From Rhodoferax sp. (GTDB taxonomy: Bacteria > Pseudomonadota > Gammaproteobacteria > Burkholderiales > Burkholderiaceae_C), in NCBI GenBank assembly GCA_031291305.1, contig JARLJH010000048.1, positions 342,487 through 406,486 of the forward strand: DNA of 64,000 nucleotides. Direction: 5' to 3'. The position numbers and the translations under genes are program-made. Positions 38,901 through 47,033 of this stretch are shown here, one piece after another (the first letter of the stretch is position 1; each line of letters begins with the position of its first letter). The notes under the pieces were generated by a model. It did not search any database, had not been told where the DNA came from, and saw only the letters and a list, made by a program, of their open reading frames with translations.

Positions 38901-39811
38901 TTGATGCCTGCGAAATGATCATGCAACTGGCGCCTGAAACCAACGGTCATGTAGCCGTCAAAGCGTGGCAGGCCTTGGGCAAACAGACCGGGCTGGATCA
39001 CACCCATCTGGCGATTCACCGCGAAGACGAAAAAATTCGCTTCCGCGACATTCAGGCACAGCCGCGCAAGATCATCAGCTCACCCACCTGGAGCGGCATC
39101 GAGTCTGAGACCGTGTCGTACAACGCGGGCTACACCAACGTGCATGAGTTCATCCCATGGCGCACCCTGACCGGGCGTCAGCAGTTCTATATGGACCATC
39201 CGTGGATGACAGCGTTTGGTGAAGGCTTCACCAGCTATCGCCCACCGATCGACTTGAAGTCCACCAGCGCCATCCAGAACCTCAAACCCAACGGCAATAT
39301 CGAAATTGCGTTGAACTTCATCACGCCGCACCAGAAGTGGGGTATCCACTCCACCTACAGCGACAACCTGCACATGCTGACGCTGAGTCGCGGAGGCCCG
39401 ATTGTCTGGATCAGTGAAGACGACGCCAAGAGTGCCGGCATTGTGGACAACGACTGGATTGAGCTTTTCAACCTGAACGGTGCCCTCACAGCCCGTGCGG
39501 TGGTCAGTCAGCGCGTCAAGAACGGCATGTGTCTGATGTACCACGCCCAGGAAAAATTGGTGAACATACCGGGCTCCGAGATCACTGGCGGGCGCGGTGG
39601 TATCCACAACTCGGTCACACGCGTCGTACCCAAGCCCACGCACATGATTGGGGGTTATGCCCAGTTCAGCTACGGTTTCAACTATTACGGAACCATCGGC
39701 AGCAACCGCGATGAATTCGTGGTGCTGCGCAAGATGAACAAGGTGGACTGGCTGGATGAAGAAGACTCGGCCTCGACATCCACAGCGGCCCAGGCTAAAG
39801 GAGAACTCTGA
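35984..39811 (+). CDS. narG: Respiratory nitrate reductase alpha subunit NarG
   Basis: NarG is the cytoplasm-facing molybdenum bis-MGD catalytic subunit that reduces nitrate to nitrite. At 1275 residues it is full length. The N-terminal FS0 cluster motif [11 protein letters not shown] (about residues 50-60) is present, with [15 protein letters not shown] after it. The active-site segment is [20 protein letters not shown] (about residues 218-237), including the conserved Asp that ligates Mo. CMCGCIGQ-like and [20 protein letters not shown] blocks follow. AACGAGGTAC precedes the ATG. The stop overlaps the narH ATG (TGATG). It needs molybdopterin from genes such as mog. Confidence 0.98.
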   Translation: [1275 protein letters not shown]

Positions 39812-41334
39812 TGAAAATTCGTGCACAAATTGGCATGGTGCTCAACCTGGACAAGTGCATCGGTTGCCACACCTGTTCGGTGACCTGCAAAAACGTTTGG
39901 ACCAGTCGCCCAGGCATGGAATACGCCTGGTTCAACAATGTCGAGACCAAGCCCGGTATCGGCTACCCCAAGGAGTGGGAAAACCAGGACAAATGGAACG
40001 GCGGCTGGTTGCGCAAAAGTGACGGCAAGATCGAACCACGCCAGGGTGCCAAGTGGAAGCTGCTGATGCGTATCTTCGCCAACCCGAACTTGCCAGAAAT
40101 TGACGACTACTACGAACCCTTTACCTTTGACTACGCGCATTTGCAGTCGGCACCCGAATCGAAAGTGGTGCCGACCGCGCGACCGCGCAGCTTGATCACC
40201 GGCCAGCGCATGGAAAAAATCGAGTGGGGTCCGAACTGGGAGGAAATTCTCGGCGGCGAGTTCTCCAAGCGCAGCAAGGACAAGAACTTTGATGACATCC
40301 AGAAAGACATCTACGGTCAATTTGAAAACACCTTCATGATGTATCTGCCGCGCCTGTGCGAACACTGCCTGAACCCGGCGTGTGTGGCGTCGTGCCCCTC
40401 CGGCAGCATTTACAAGCGAGAAGAAGACGGCATTGTGCTGATTGATCAGGACAAATGCCGCGGCTGGCGCATGTGCATCAGTGGCTGCCCCTACAAGAAG
40501 ATTTACTACAACTGGAAATCTGGCAAGGCCGAAAAGTGCATCTTTTGCTACCCACGCATCGAGGCGGGACAGCCGACGGTGTGCTCTGAAACCTGTGTGG
40601 GTCGCATTCGTTACCTGGGCGTGTTGCTGTATGACGCCGACCGCATTCAGGAAGCCGCCAGCGTGGAACACGATCGCGACCTGTACCAGGCCCAACTCGA
40701 CATCTTTCTGGACCCCAACGACCCGAAGGTCATTGAGCAGGCACGCATCGACGGCATTCCAGACAAATGGATGGAGGCTGCGCGCAAAAGCCCGGTTTAC
40801 AAAATGGCGGTGGAGTGGAAAGTCGCCCTGCCGTTGCACCCCGAATACCGCACGCTGCCGATGGTCTGGTATGTGCCGCCGCTGTCGCCCATCAGCGCAG
40901 CTGCCAATGCCGGTCAAATTGGCACCAACGGTGTCATTCCGGATGTCAAGCAATTGCGCATCCCGGTCAAATACCTGGCCAACCTGCTGACCGCAGGCGA
41001 CACCACGCCGGTGGAGCGGGCTCTGGAGCGCATGCTGGCCATGCGCGCCTACCAGCGCGAGAAGCATGTGGACGGTCGTATCAACACGGCCGCGCTGGAT
41101 CAGGTGCAGATGACCCAGGCTGAGGTGGAAGAGATGTACCACGTGATGGCGATTGCCAATTACGAAGACCGCTTTGTCATCCCCAGTACCCACCGCGAAT
41201 ACGCTGAGAACACCTTCGATGTGCGCGGTGGCTGCGGCTTCTCGTTTGGCAACGGCTGCTCGGACGGTGCCAGCGAAACCAGCCTGTTTGGCGGAACCAA
41301 GCGCCGCACCATCCCTATCCAGGCGGAGGTTTAA
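39811..41334 (+). CDS. narH: Respiratory nitrate reductase beta subunit NarH
   Basis: NarH passes electrons from NarI to NarG through four Fe-S clusters. The four cysteine groups are visible: CIGCHTCSVTCKNVW near residue 16, CEHCLNPACVASCPSG, CRGWRMCISGCPYKK (where Trp replaces a Cys, giving the 3Fe-4S cluster) and CIFCYPRIEAGQPTVCSETC. The length of 507 residues is standard. It overlaps narG by one base and is followed by narJ after three bases. Confidence 0.98.
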   Translation: MKIRAQIGMVLNLDKCIGCHTCSVTCKNVWTSRPGMEYAWFNNVETKPGIGYPKEWENQDKWNGGWLRKSDGKIEPRQGAKWKLLMRIFANPNLPEIDDYYEPFTFDYAHLQSAPESKVVPTARPRSLITGQRMEKIEWGPNWEEILGGEFSKRSKDKNFDDIQKDIYGQFENTFMMYLPRLCEHCLNPACVASCPSGSIYKREEDGIVLIDQDKCRGWRMCISGCPYKKIYYNWKSGKAEKCIFCYPRIEAGQPTVCSETCVGRIRYLGVLLYDADRIQEAASVEHDRDLYQAQLDIFLDPNDPKVIEQARIDGIPDKWMEAARKSPVYKMAVEWKVALPLHPEYRTLPMVWYVPPLSPISAAANAGQIGTNGVIPDVKQLRIPVKYLANLLTAGDTTPVERALERMLAMRAYQREKHVDGRINTAALDQVQMTQAEVEEMYHVMAIANYEDRFVIPSTHREYAENTFDVRGGCGFSFGNGCSDGASETSLFGGTKRRTIPIQAEV

Positions 41335-41337
41335 ATC

Positions 41338-42057
41338 ATGGCACTTTCAACCAACATATCTGGTGCTTCACGCAGCTTGCGTGTCTTGGCCAGGCTTTTG
41401 TCTTACCCCGATGCGCAGTTGCGGGCCGACTTGCCCGACATGCGCGAGGCGCTGCTGGCAGAAGGCGTCCTTGCATCGCCACGTCTGGCCGAGTTGGAGC
41501 AGTTGATGCGCACGCTGGCATCGCGCAGCACCTTGGATGCGGAAGAGCACTACGTGGAGCTGTTCGATCGCGGACATGCGACGTCACTGCATCTGTTTGA
41601 ACATGTGCATGGCGACTCGCGCGACCGCGGCCCGGCCATGATCGACCTGACACAAACCTATGAAAAGGCTGGCTTGTTCCTGGCCCCAGGTGAATTGCCC
41701 GACTACCTGCCGGTGGTTCTGGAATTTGTATCGACCCAACCCATGGCGGAAGCACGTGCTTTCCTGGGCGAGATGGCGCACATTTTGAACGCCCTCTTTA
41801 GCGCCCTGCAGTCACGGGAAACCGCATACGCCAGTGTCCTTGGCGCTTTGTTGGAGCTCAGTGGCGAGAAGGTGCAGCCTGTCAAGGTGGTCGCTGATGA
41901 GGCACTGGACACCAGCTGGGAAGAGCCCGAGGTGTTCGACGGTTGTTCCGTCAAGGGCCAGGGCAAACCTGATCAGGCTCACCCCATTCACTTTGTCAAA
42001 ACCGATGCAGCCAAAACACACGCAGGCGCGGCTGCATCTGCCGGAGTATCACCATGA
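41338..42057 (+). CDS. narJ: Nitrate reductase assembly chaperone NarJ
   Basis: NarJ is a system-specific chaperone that binds NarG and allows molybdenum cofactor insertion and membrane attachment; it is not part of the final enzyme. The 239-residue all-helical protein has the TorD/NarJ-family core LARLLSYPDAQLRADLPDM and the block LFEHVHGDSRDRGPAMIDL. The C-terminal 40 residues are variable. It overlaps narI by four bases (ATGA). Confidence 0.96.
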   Translation: MALSTNISGASRSLRVLARLLSYPDAQLRADLPDMREALLAEGVLASPRLAELEQLMRTLASRSTLDAEEHYVELFDRGHATSLHLFEHVHGDSRDRGPAMIDLTQTYEKAGLFLAPGELPDYLPVVLEFVSTQPMAEARAFLGEMAHILNALFSALQSRETAYASVLGALLELSGEKVQPVKVVADEALDTSWEEPEVFDGCSVKGQGKPDQAHPIHFVKTDAAKTHAGAAASAGVSP

Positions 42058-42788
42058 ACTATCTTGATCATCTGTTGTTTGGCGTGTTTCCCTACGTCGC
42101 CCTGGTTGTCTTCTTTGTTGGCAGCCTGCTGCGGTTTGATCGCGACCAATACACCTGGAAAAGCGATTCGTCACAAATGCTGAGAGCCGGGCAATTGCGC
42201 TGGGGCAGCAACCTGTTTCACATTGGTGTGCTGTTCCTGTTTTTTGGCCACCTGATTGGCATGTTGACACCGCATTTCTTGTATGAGCATGTCATCAGCG
42301 CTGGTAACAAGCAACTGATGGCCATGATCAGTGGCGGGTTTGCGGGTCTGTTGGGCTTCGTCGGCGTCAGCATGTTGTTGCATCGCCGTCTGTTTGACCC
42401 ACGCATCCGCATCAACTCCAAAACTAGCGACATCGTGCTGCTGCTGCTCTTGTGGGTGCAATTGGCCTTGGGGCTGGCCACCGTGCCACTGTCAGGCCAG
42501 CATCTGGACGGCAGCATGATGATGATGTTGGCCGGTTGGGCGCAAGCCATCGTCACTTTGCAACCCGGCGCCGCCGAGATGCTGGTGGGCGTGAACCATA
42601 TTTTCAAGGCGCACATGCTGCTGGGAATGAGCATCTTCTTTATTTTTCCGTTCACCCGATTGGTCCACGTCTGGAGTGGCTTTGGTGCCGTGGCTTATCT
42701 GATGCGTCCATATCAGGTGGTGCGGGCGCGTCGTCTGAATGTGCCAGTGGGTCGCAATCAAGCGCGTCAACCCGGCGCGGGCGTTTAA
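42054..42788 (+). CDS. narI: Respiratory nitrate reductase gamma subunit NarI
   Basis: NarI is the di-haem b membrane subunit that oxidises quinol and anchors NarGH. The 244-residue protein has five hydrophobic helices. Candidate haem-ligand histidines are in helix 2 (LFHIGVLFLFFGHLIGM) and in the last helix region (HIFKAHMLLGMSIFFIFPFTRLVHVW). The stop is 10 bases before the parvulin gene start. Confidence 0.97.
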   Translation: MNYLDHLLFGVFPYVALVVFFVGSLLRFDRDQYTWKSDSSQMLRAGQLRWGSNLFHIGVLFLFFGHLIGMLTPHFLYEHVISAGNKQLMAMISGGFAGLLGFVGVSMLLHRRLFDPRIRINSKTSDIVLLLLLWVQLALGLATVPLSGQHLDGSMMMMLAGWAQAIVTLQPGAAEMLVGVNHIFKAHMLLGMSIFFIFPFTRLVHVWSGFGAVAYLMRPYQVVRARRLNVPVGRNQARQPGAGV

Positions 42789-42798
42789 GGAGATGGTT

Positions 42799-43587
42799 AT
42801 GGAACATGTCGTCCTTGAAGGCCAGATGGCCCGTGTGAACGGTGTTGCCCTGCACGCCGAAGGTGCCAGCCTGACATCTGATGAACTGAATCAGCGCGCC
42901 TATTCCGAATTGTTGCGACAGGCCGCCATTCAAAAAGGCCTGTTGGATGCAGGTGATGTACCGAGTCCGGATGGCATTCACAGTGAGCCTGCATCTGCCG
43001 CCATCGAGGCCCTGTTGGACCAGAAAGTGACTGTTCAGGAGCCGTCCGAAGAGGCCTGTCGAAGGCAATATGCTGCTCACCAAGCCATGTACACCACGGG
43101 CGAAAAGATTCTGGTGCGACACATTCTGTTTGCCGTCACGCCGGGCGTTGATTTGAGTGCCCTGCGCAAGCAGGCCGAAGCCACCTTGCTCAATGTGCGC
43201 TGCTTTGACAGCAAGAGCACCGAGGATGCCTTCGCCGAGGCAGCCAACGCCCTGTCCAACTGCCCCAGCGGTGCCGAGGGCGGCCAACTCGGCTGGCTAA
43301 CCCATGCAGACTGTGCACCGGAGTTTGCCAAAGAGCTATTCGGCAACAAGGAAATTGGTGTCTTGCCGCGCCTGGTGCATAGCCGCTTCGGCTTGCATGT
43401 GGTGGAGGTCATGGACCGCGCGCCTGGCATCGTTCAGGCTTTTGAATCGGTTCATGGTGCTGTGGCGATGGCACTGCAGCAAAAGGCGTTCGTCACCGCT
43501 CTGAGGCAATACCTGAGTCTGCTTGCAGCCGATTCCTGCCTTGAAGGGCTGGACCTGAAGCGCGCCGAAACGTCTTTGGTGCAGTGA
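42799..43587 (+). CDS. PpiC-type (parvulin) peptidyl-prolyl isomerase of the nar operon
   Basis: This is a parvulin-like protein with no signal peptide, so it is probably cytoplasmic, unlike SurA or PpiD. The rotamase domain spans about residues 110-215: KILVRHILFAVTPG at its start, then GAEGGQLGWL and FAKELFG, closing with HSRFGLHVVEVMDR. The N-terminal helical part (LNQRAYSELLRQAAIQKGL) is NifM-like. The ATG at 42799 has AAGGAG six bases upstream; ATG 42793 is too close to it. Location after narI suggests a role in folding or maturing NarGHI, by analogy with NifM for nitrogenase. Confidence 0.9.
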   Translation: MEHVVLEGQMARVNGVALHAEGASLTSDELNQRAYSELLRQAAIQKGLLDAGDVPSPDGIHSEPASAAIEALLDQKVTVQEPSEEACRRQYAAHQAMYTTGEKILVRHILFAVTPGVDLSALRKQAEATLLNVRCFDSKSTEDAFAEAANALSNCPSGAEGGQLGWLTHADCAPEFAKELFGNKEIGVLPRLVHSRFGLHVVEVMDRAPGIVQAFESVHGAVAMALQQKAFVTALRQYLSLLAADSCLEGLDLKRAETSLVQ

Positions 43588-43623
43588 CTGCGGGCCAGTA
43601 GCGTTTAACACCGAGTCCATTCC

Positions 43624-44028
43624 ATGAACATATCCAGCTTTGACGACCTTGTGTTGGCGGCCCGCCAACAAACTCAGCCTCAGCAACTGCTGTTTGTCTT
43701 TGCGACCGCCGAACTACCGGATGACGCCACCCCTGAGCAGCGTGCCGGGTTTGAGCAAGGCGTTGGTGGCGCTCTGGTGCCAGCCACGTGCGTGGACAAA
43801 ACGCTTGATGACATCAGCGACTTTTCAGCGATCAAGCGAGAAGCCAGCCAGTTTGTCAAGAACTGGTGCGTGTTGTTTGCCAGCAGCCTGTCGGGCGCCG
43901 ACACTTTGCCACCAGCGCAGGAGAAGATTCAATCCGCCTTGGACCGCATGGTGGAGGCCATCAAACTGGGCGCGTTTGCCAATATGATCGCTTTTGATGA
44001 TGCTGGTCAGGCCATCGCTCTCGAATAG
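43624..44028 (+). CDS. Conserved uncharacterised protein of the nar operon
   Basis: This 134-residue soluble protein starts MNISSFDDLVLAARQQTQPQ and contains LLFVFATAELPDDATPEQRA. I associate this family with betaproteobacterial nar operons, where relatives are sometimes labelled ribonucleotide reductase subunit alpha; nothing in the sequence supports that label. Two Cys (ATCVDKT and NWCVLFA) are present but no known motif. It lies 36 bases after the parvulin gene on the same strand and probably belongs to the nar transcript. Confidence 0.8.
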   Translation: MNISSFDDLVLAARQQTQPQQLLFVFATAELPDDATPEQRAGFEQGVGGALVPATCVDKTLDDISDFSAIKREASQFVKNWCVLFASSLSGADTLPPAQEKIQSALDRMVEAIKLGAFANMIAFDDAGQAIALE

Positions 44029-44131
44029 GGCGCAAGGTCAGCCATCAGACTTCTGTTAGGCCCTCATAGGCCTGACCAGGCATTGATCCAGTTGAAGGGG
44101 TTTTGAATGCAGACCATCCACAATAAACGCC

Positions 44132-44725
44132 ATGGACGACGAAGCTCCCGCTGACCCCGTCAGTTGGGTACTTGAGTGCATCACCACGCGCCAGAACATC
44201 TCACCCAGGCGCCTGGTGGCACCGGGGCCGGATGACGATCAGGTCAATCTCATGTTTCGCGCGGCAGCGGCTGCGCCAGACCATGGCGAGATCAGACCGT
44301 GGAGGTTTGTGCTGGTGCCGCCCGACAAGCGTGCGCTGCTCGCCGATGTCTTCGCACAGGCCTTGATTGAGCGCGATGCAGAGGCCACACCCGAACAGAT
44401 TGACAAAGCCCGCGATAAGGCATTTCGCGCACCCTTTCTGGCCTTGGCCATTGCCAGGCTGGGGCCATGTGAGCCCGATATTGATCCGCTGGAGCGTATG
44501 GTGTCCATGGGGGCCGCCATTCAGAACTTTGTGCTCTACGCTCACAGCCTTGGATTTGGTAGCGGTTTGACCAGCGGCCAAGCCCTGCGTTCTTTGCCGC
44601 TGCGGCAACTGTTTCAAATGAGTGATGGCGAGCAAGCCGTGTGTTGCATCAATGTGGGCACGGTGGCCAAACGTAAACCAACGCGCTTGCGACCCGATGT
44701 GGCCTCATTCGTGAGCACGCTCTGA
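44132..44725 (+). CDS. Nitroreductase-family flavoprotein
   Basis: This is an FMN-dependent oxidoreductase of the small nitroreductase group (YdjA-like), using NAD(P)H. The 197-residue protein has the flavin-binding RQNISPRRLVAPGPD (about residues 18-32), the AAAAPDHGEIRPWRFVLV block and the C-terminal MVSMGAAIQNFVLYAHSLG plus GSGLTSG. The physiological substrate is unknown. It starts 103 bases after the conserved nar-operon protein; the gap has only a weak GGTCAG/CTGACC inverted repeat, so its membership of that operon is unclear. Confidence 0.88.
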   Translation: MDDEAPADPVSWVLECITTRQNISPRRLVAPGPDDDQVNLMFRAAAAAPDHGEIRPWRFVLVPPDKRALLADVFAQALIERDAEATPEQIDKARDKAFRAPFLALAIARLGPCEPDIDPLERMVSMGAAIQNFVLYAHSLGFGSGLTSGQALRSLPLRQLFQMSDGEQAVCCINVGTVAKRKPTRLRPDVASFVSTL

Positions 44726-44870
44726 TAAGTCTGATGAAGAACGAGTTGGTTCGCCGAAAGCATCGGCGCCCCTACCATCAAGTTCCCTAGATTGGAAACA
44801 TCATGTCGGCCTGCAACCACCAGCCAGCGGCACACGGTGCCGCTCAAGGTAGTGGTAGGTCGAGACCGGT

Positions 44871-46022
44871 TCAATTCAACTCTGTGCGGACCTTGTTTTT
44901 GAAGGTGTAAAGCGTGATTGCTGGAGTGGTCAACTCGCCCTTGGGTGTAAAGGCAATATTGGCGGTGACACCCTTTAAATGGGTCTTGCTGATGAACGGA
45001 ACGTAGACCTTGGGATTGACCGAGTCAGCGCGTTTCATGGCGTCCACCAGGACAAAGGTCGCGTCGTAGGCATACGGGCTGTATACCTGAAACTGACCGG
45101 GGAAGCGTGCGTCATACCTTTTCTTCCACTCTGCGCCACCCTGCATCTTCTGTACGGATGCACCACCCGTGGCGCAGGTGACGTTTTTAATGTTGGCTGA
45201 CTGGCTTGAAAGTTCTGCCAGTTTCTCGGTGCACAGTGCATCGCCGCCAAAATATTTCAAGTTGCCTAACCCGAGTTGTTCCATCTGGCGCAGCATGGGC
45301 CCCGCTTGTGCATCCAGACCACCATAGAAGATCGCGTCAGGCTTCTGGCTCTTGATCCTGGTCAGGATGGCGGTGAAGTCAGTGGCTTTGTCGTTGGTGT
45401 AGTCGGTGGCGACGACCTTGACACCTTTTTGCTCGGCGGTGGCTTTGAACACGTCGGCCAGACCCTGCCCGTAAGCCGTGCGGTCATCGATCACGGCCAC
45501 GGTCTTGATCTTCAGAGTGTCGTAGGCATAGGTCGCCAAGGCGGCACCCAGAGCGTTGTCGTTGGCAATCACTCGGTAGGTGGTGTTGTAGCCGCGCTTG
45601 GTCACGTCGGGGTTGGTGGCTGCAGCGGTGATGTGCGGCAGGCCGCACTTGTTGTATATGTTGGATGCCGGAATGGTGGTGCCCGACTGCAGGTGGCCGA
45701 CCACGCCTGCGACTTTCGAATCGCACAGCTTTTGTGCCACGGCGGTGGCCTGTCGCGGATCGCCCGCATCGTCTTCGGCATCGAGTTCGAACTTGGTCTT
45801 TTTGCCACCAATCACCAAGCCTTGTGCATTCAGATCGTCAAGGGCCATGCGCACGCCGTTTTCTGTGTCCTTGCCGATGTGGGCAATGGCACCCGAGATT
45901 GGGCCGGCATGGGCAATACGAACGACTTGCGCATCTTGCGCGTGGGCTGGCCATGCGTTCACCACCAGCATGGCGGCGGCGGTCAGGGTGAATACGGCGG
46001 TGGGGCGAGAAGAGGTTTGCAT
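44871..46022 (-). CDS. Branched-chain amino acid ABC transporter substrate-binding protein (LivK type)
   Basis: This is a periplasmic binding protein of the Leu/Ile/Val class. A signal peptide is clear from MQTSSRPTAVFTLTAAAMLV to AHA-QDAQ. The mature protein opens VVRIAHAGPISGAIAHIGKD and has the LivJ/K features TENGVRMALDDLNAQG and VVGHLQSGTTIPASNIYNKC. I chose ATG 46022; an ATG six codons upstream at 46040 is possible. No liv permease or ATPase genes adjoin it, so it is an orphan binding protein here. The length is 383 residues. Confidence 0.92.
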   Translation of the reverse strand: MQTSSRPTAVFTLTAAAMLVVNAWPAHAQDAQVVRIAHAGPISGAIAHIGKDTENGVRMALDDLNAQGLVIGGKKTKFELDAEDDAGDPRQATAVAQKLCDSKVAGVVGHLQSGTTIPASNIYNKCGLPHITAAATNPDVTKRGYNTTYRVIANDNALGAALATYAYDTLKIKTVAVIDDRTAYGQGLADVFKATAEQKGVKVVATDYTNDKATDFTAILTRIKSQKPDAIFYGGLDAQAGPMLRQMEQLGLGNLKYFGGDALCTEKLAELSSQSANIKNVTCATGGASVQKMQGGAEWKKRYDARFPGQFQVYSPYAYDATFVLVDAMKRADSVNPKVYVPFISKTHLKGVTANIAFTPKGELTTPAITLYTFKNKVRTELN

Positions 46023-46158
46023 AGGTGGATCAGACGTCATGAAGGTAGGGGCATCAGGGTTTACCCCGATGTCGCCATCTTACGTCTGCACCGGTCTGGT
46101 GCGCGTGTGCGCACGGCTCAATCAACCCAAGTTAACGCCGATTCACGTTACTTATATA

Positions 46159-46209
46159 AGAAAATGCCTGCTAGCCCTTTTGTATCAAAGGCTAGTAGCT
46201 ACACTAAAT
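46159..46209 (-). repeat. Palindromic repeat copy between aapP and the binding-protein gene
   Basis: On the minus strand it reads GTAGCTACTAGCCTTTGATA, then CAAAAGGGCTAGCAGGC and ATTTTC. CTAGCC-TTT pairs with AAA-GGGCTAG. It sits 40 bases past the aapP stop and could end that transcript. The surrounding gap (46041-46249) holds nothing else recognisable. Confidence 0.7.
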
Positions 46210-46249
46210 ATAGTGATCAATCAATGGCAGTGCTGATTCACCCAGCAGA

Positions 46250-47005
46250 TCAATGGCCCAGAATCTTGGACAAAAAGTCTTTACTACGTTCACTTTGCGG
46301 GTTGTTGAAGAAGTCGTGCGGGTTGTTTTGCTCGACGATCTGGCCCTGGTCCATGAAGATCACGCGGTCGGCCACGGCTTTGGCAAAGCCCATTTCGTGC
46401 GTCACGCAGAGCATGGTGATGCCTTCATTGGCCATGGCGATCATCACATCCAGCACTTCCTTGATCATTTCGGGGTCCAGCGCAGAGGTTGGCTCGTCAA
46501 AAAGCATGATCTTGGGTTTCAGGCACAAGGCGCGGGCAATCGCCACGCGTTGCTGCTGACCGCCCGAGAGTTGCAACGGGTATTTGTTGGCCTGTTCGGC
46601 AATGCGCACGCGTTTGAGCTGCACCATGGCTTTTTCTTCAGCTTCCTTCTTGGGCATCTTGCCAACCCACATGGGTGAGAGCGTCAGGTTTTCCAACACG
46701 GTCAGGTGCGGGAACAGGTTGAACTGCTGGAACACCATGCCAACCTCTTTACGCACCTGATCGATGGCCTTGACGTCGTCGGTCAGCTCGACCCCATCGA
46801 CGATCAGGTGGCCTTGCTGGTGCTCTTCAAGTCGGTTGATGCAGCGAATCAGGGTGGATTTTCCTGAGCCCGATGGACCGCAAATCACAATGCGTTCGCC
46901 TTTGGCCACATTCAGGTCAATGTCGCGCAGCACATGAAAGCTGTTGCCGTACCACTTGTTGACTTTGTCAAAGGTGATGATGGGGGTGCTTGGTGTTTCA
47001 TCCAT
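46250..47005 (-). CDS. aapP: General L-amino acid ABC transporter ATPase (AapP/GlnQ type)
   Basis: This ATPase powers uptake by the AapJQMP system. The 251-residue protein has Walker [20 protein letters not shown], the Q-loop [17 protein letters not shown], signature [19 protein letters not shown], Walker [15 protein letters not shown] and the switch His in [16 protein letters not shown]. It is the last gene of the minus-strand aapJ-aapQ-aapM-aapP series, 28 bases after aapM. Confidence 0.96.
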   Translation of the reverse strand: MDETPSTPIITFDKVNKWYGNSFHVLRDIDLNVAKGERIVICGPSGSGKSTLIRCINRLEEHQQGHLIVDGVELTDDVKAIDQVRKEVGMVFQQFNLFPHLTVLENLTLSPMWVGKMPKKEAEEKAMVQLKRVRIAEQANKYPLQLSGGQQQRVAIARALCLKPKIMLFDEPTSALDPEMIKEVLDVMIAMANEGITMLCVTHEMGFAKAVADRVIFMDQGQIVEQNNPHDFFNNPQSERSKDFLSKILGH

Positions 47006-47033
47006 GATGTTGTTTTACTTAATGTGTGGGAGA

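Noticed and set aside
39685-41193. Open frame of 502 codons on the minus strand
   Set aside because: It lies antisense to narH, which has all its Fe-S motifs. The frame is a by-product of codon bias.
44030-44075. GGTCAG...CTGACC inverted repeat after the 134-residue nar-operon gene
   Set aside because: Loop of about 30 bases, short stem and no T-run; not enough to call a terminator.
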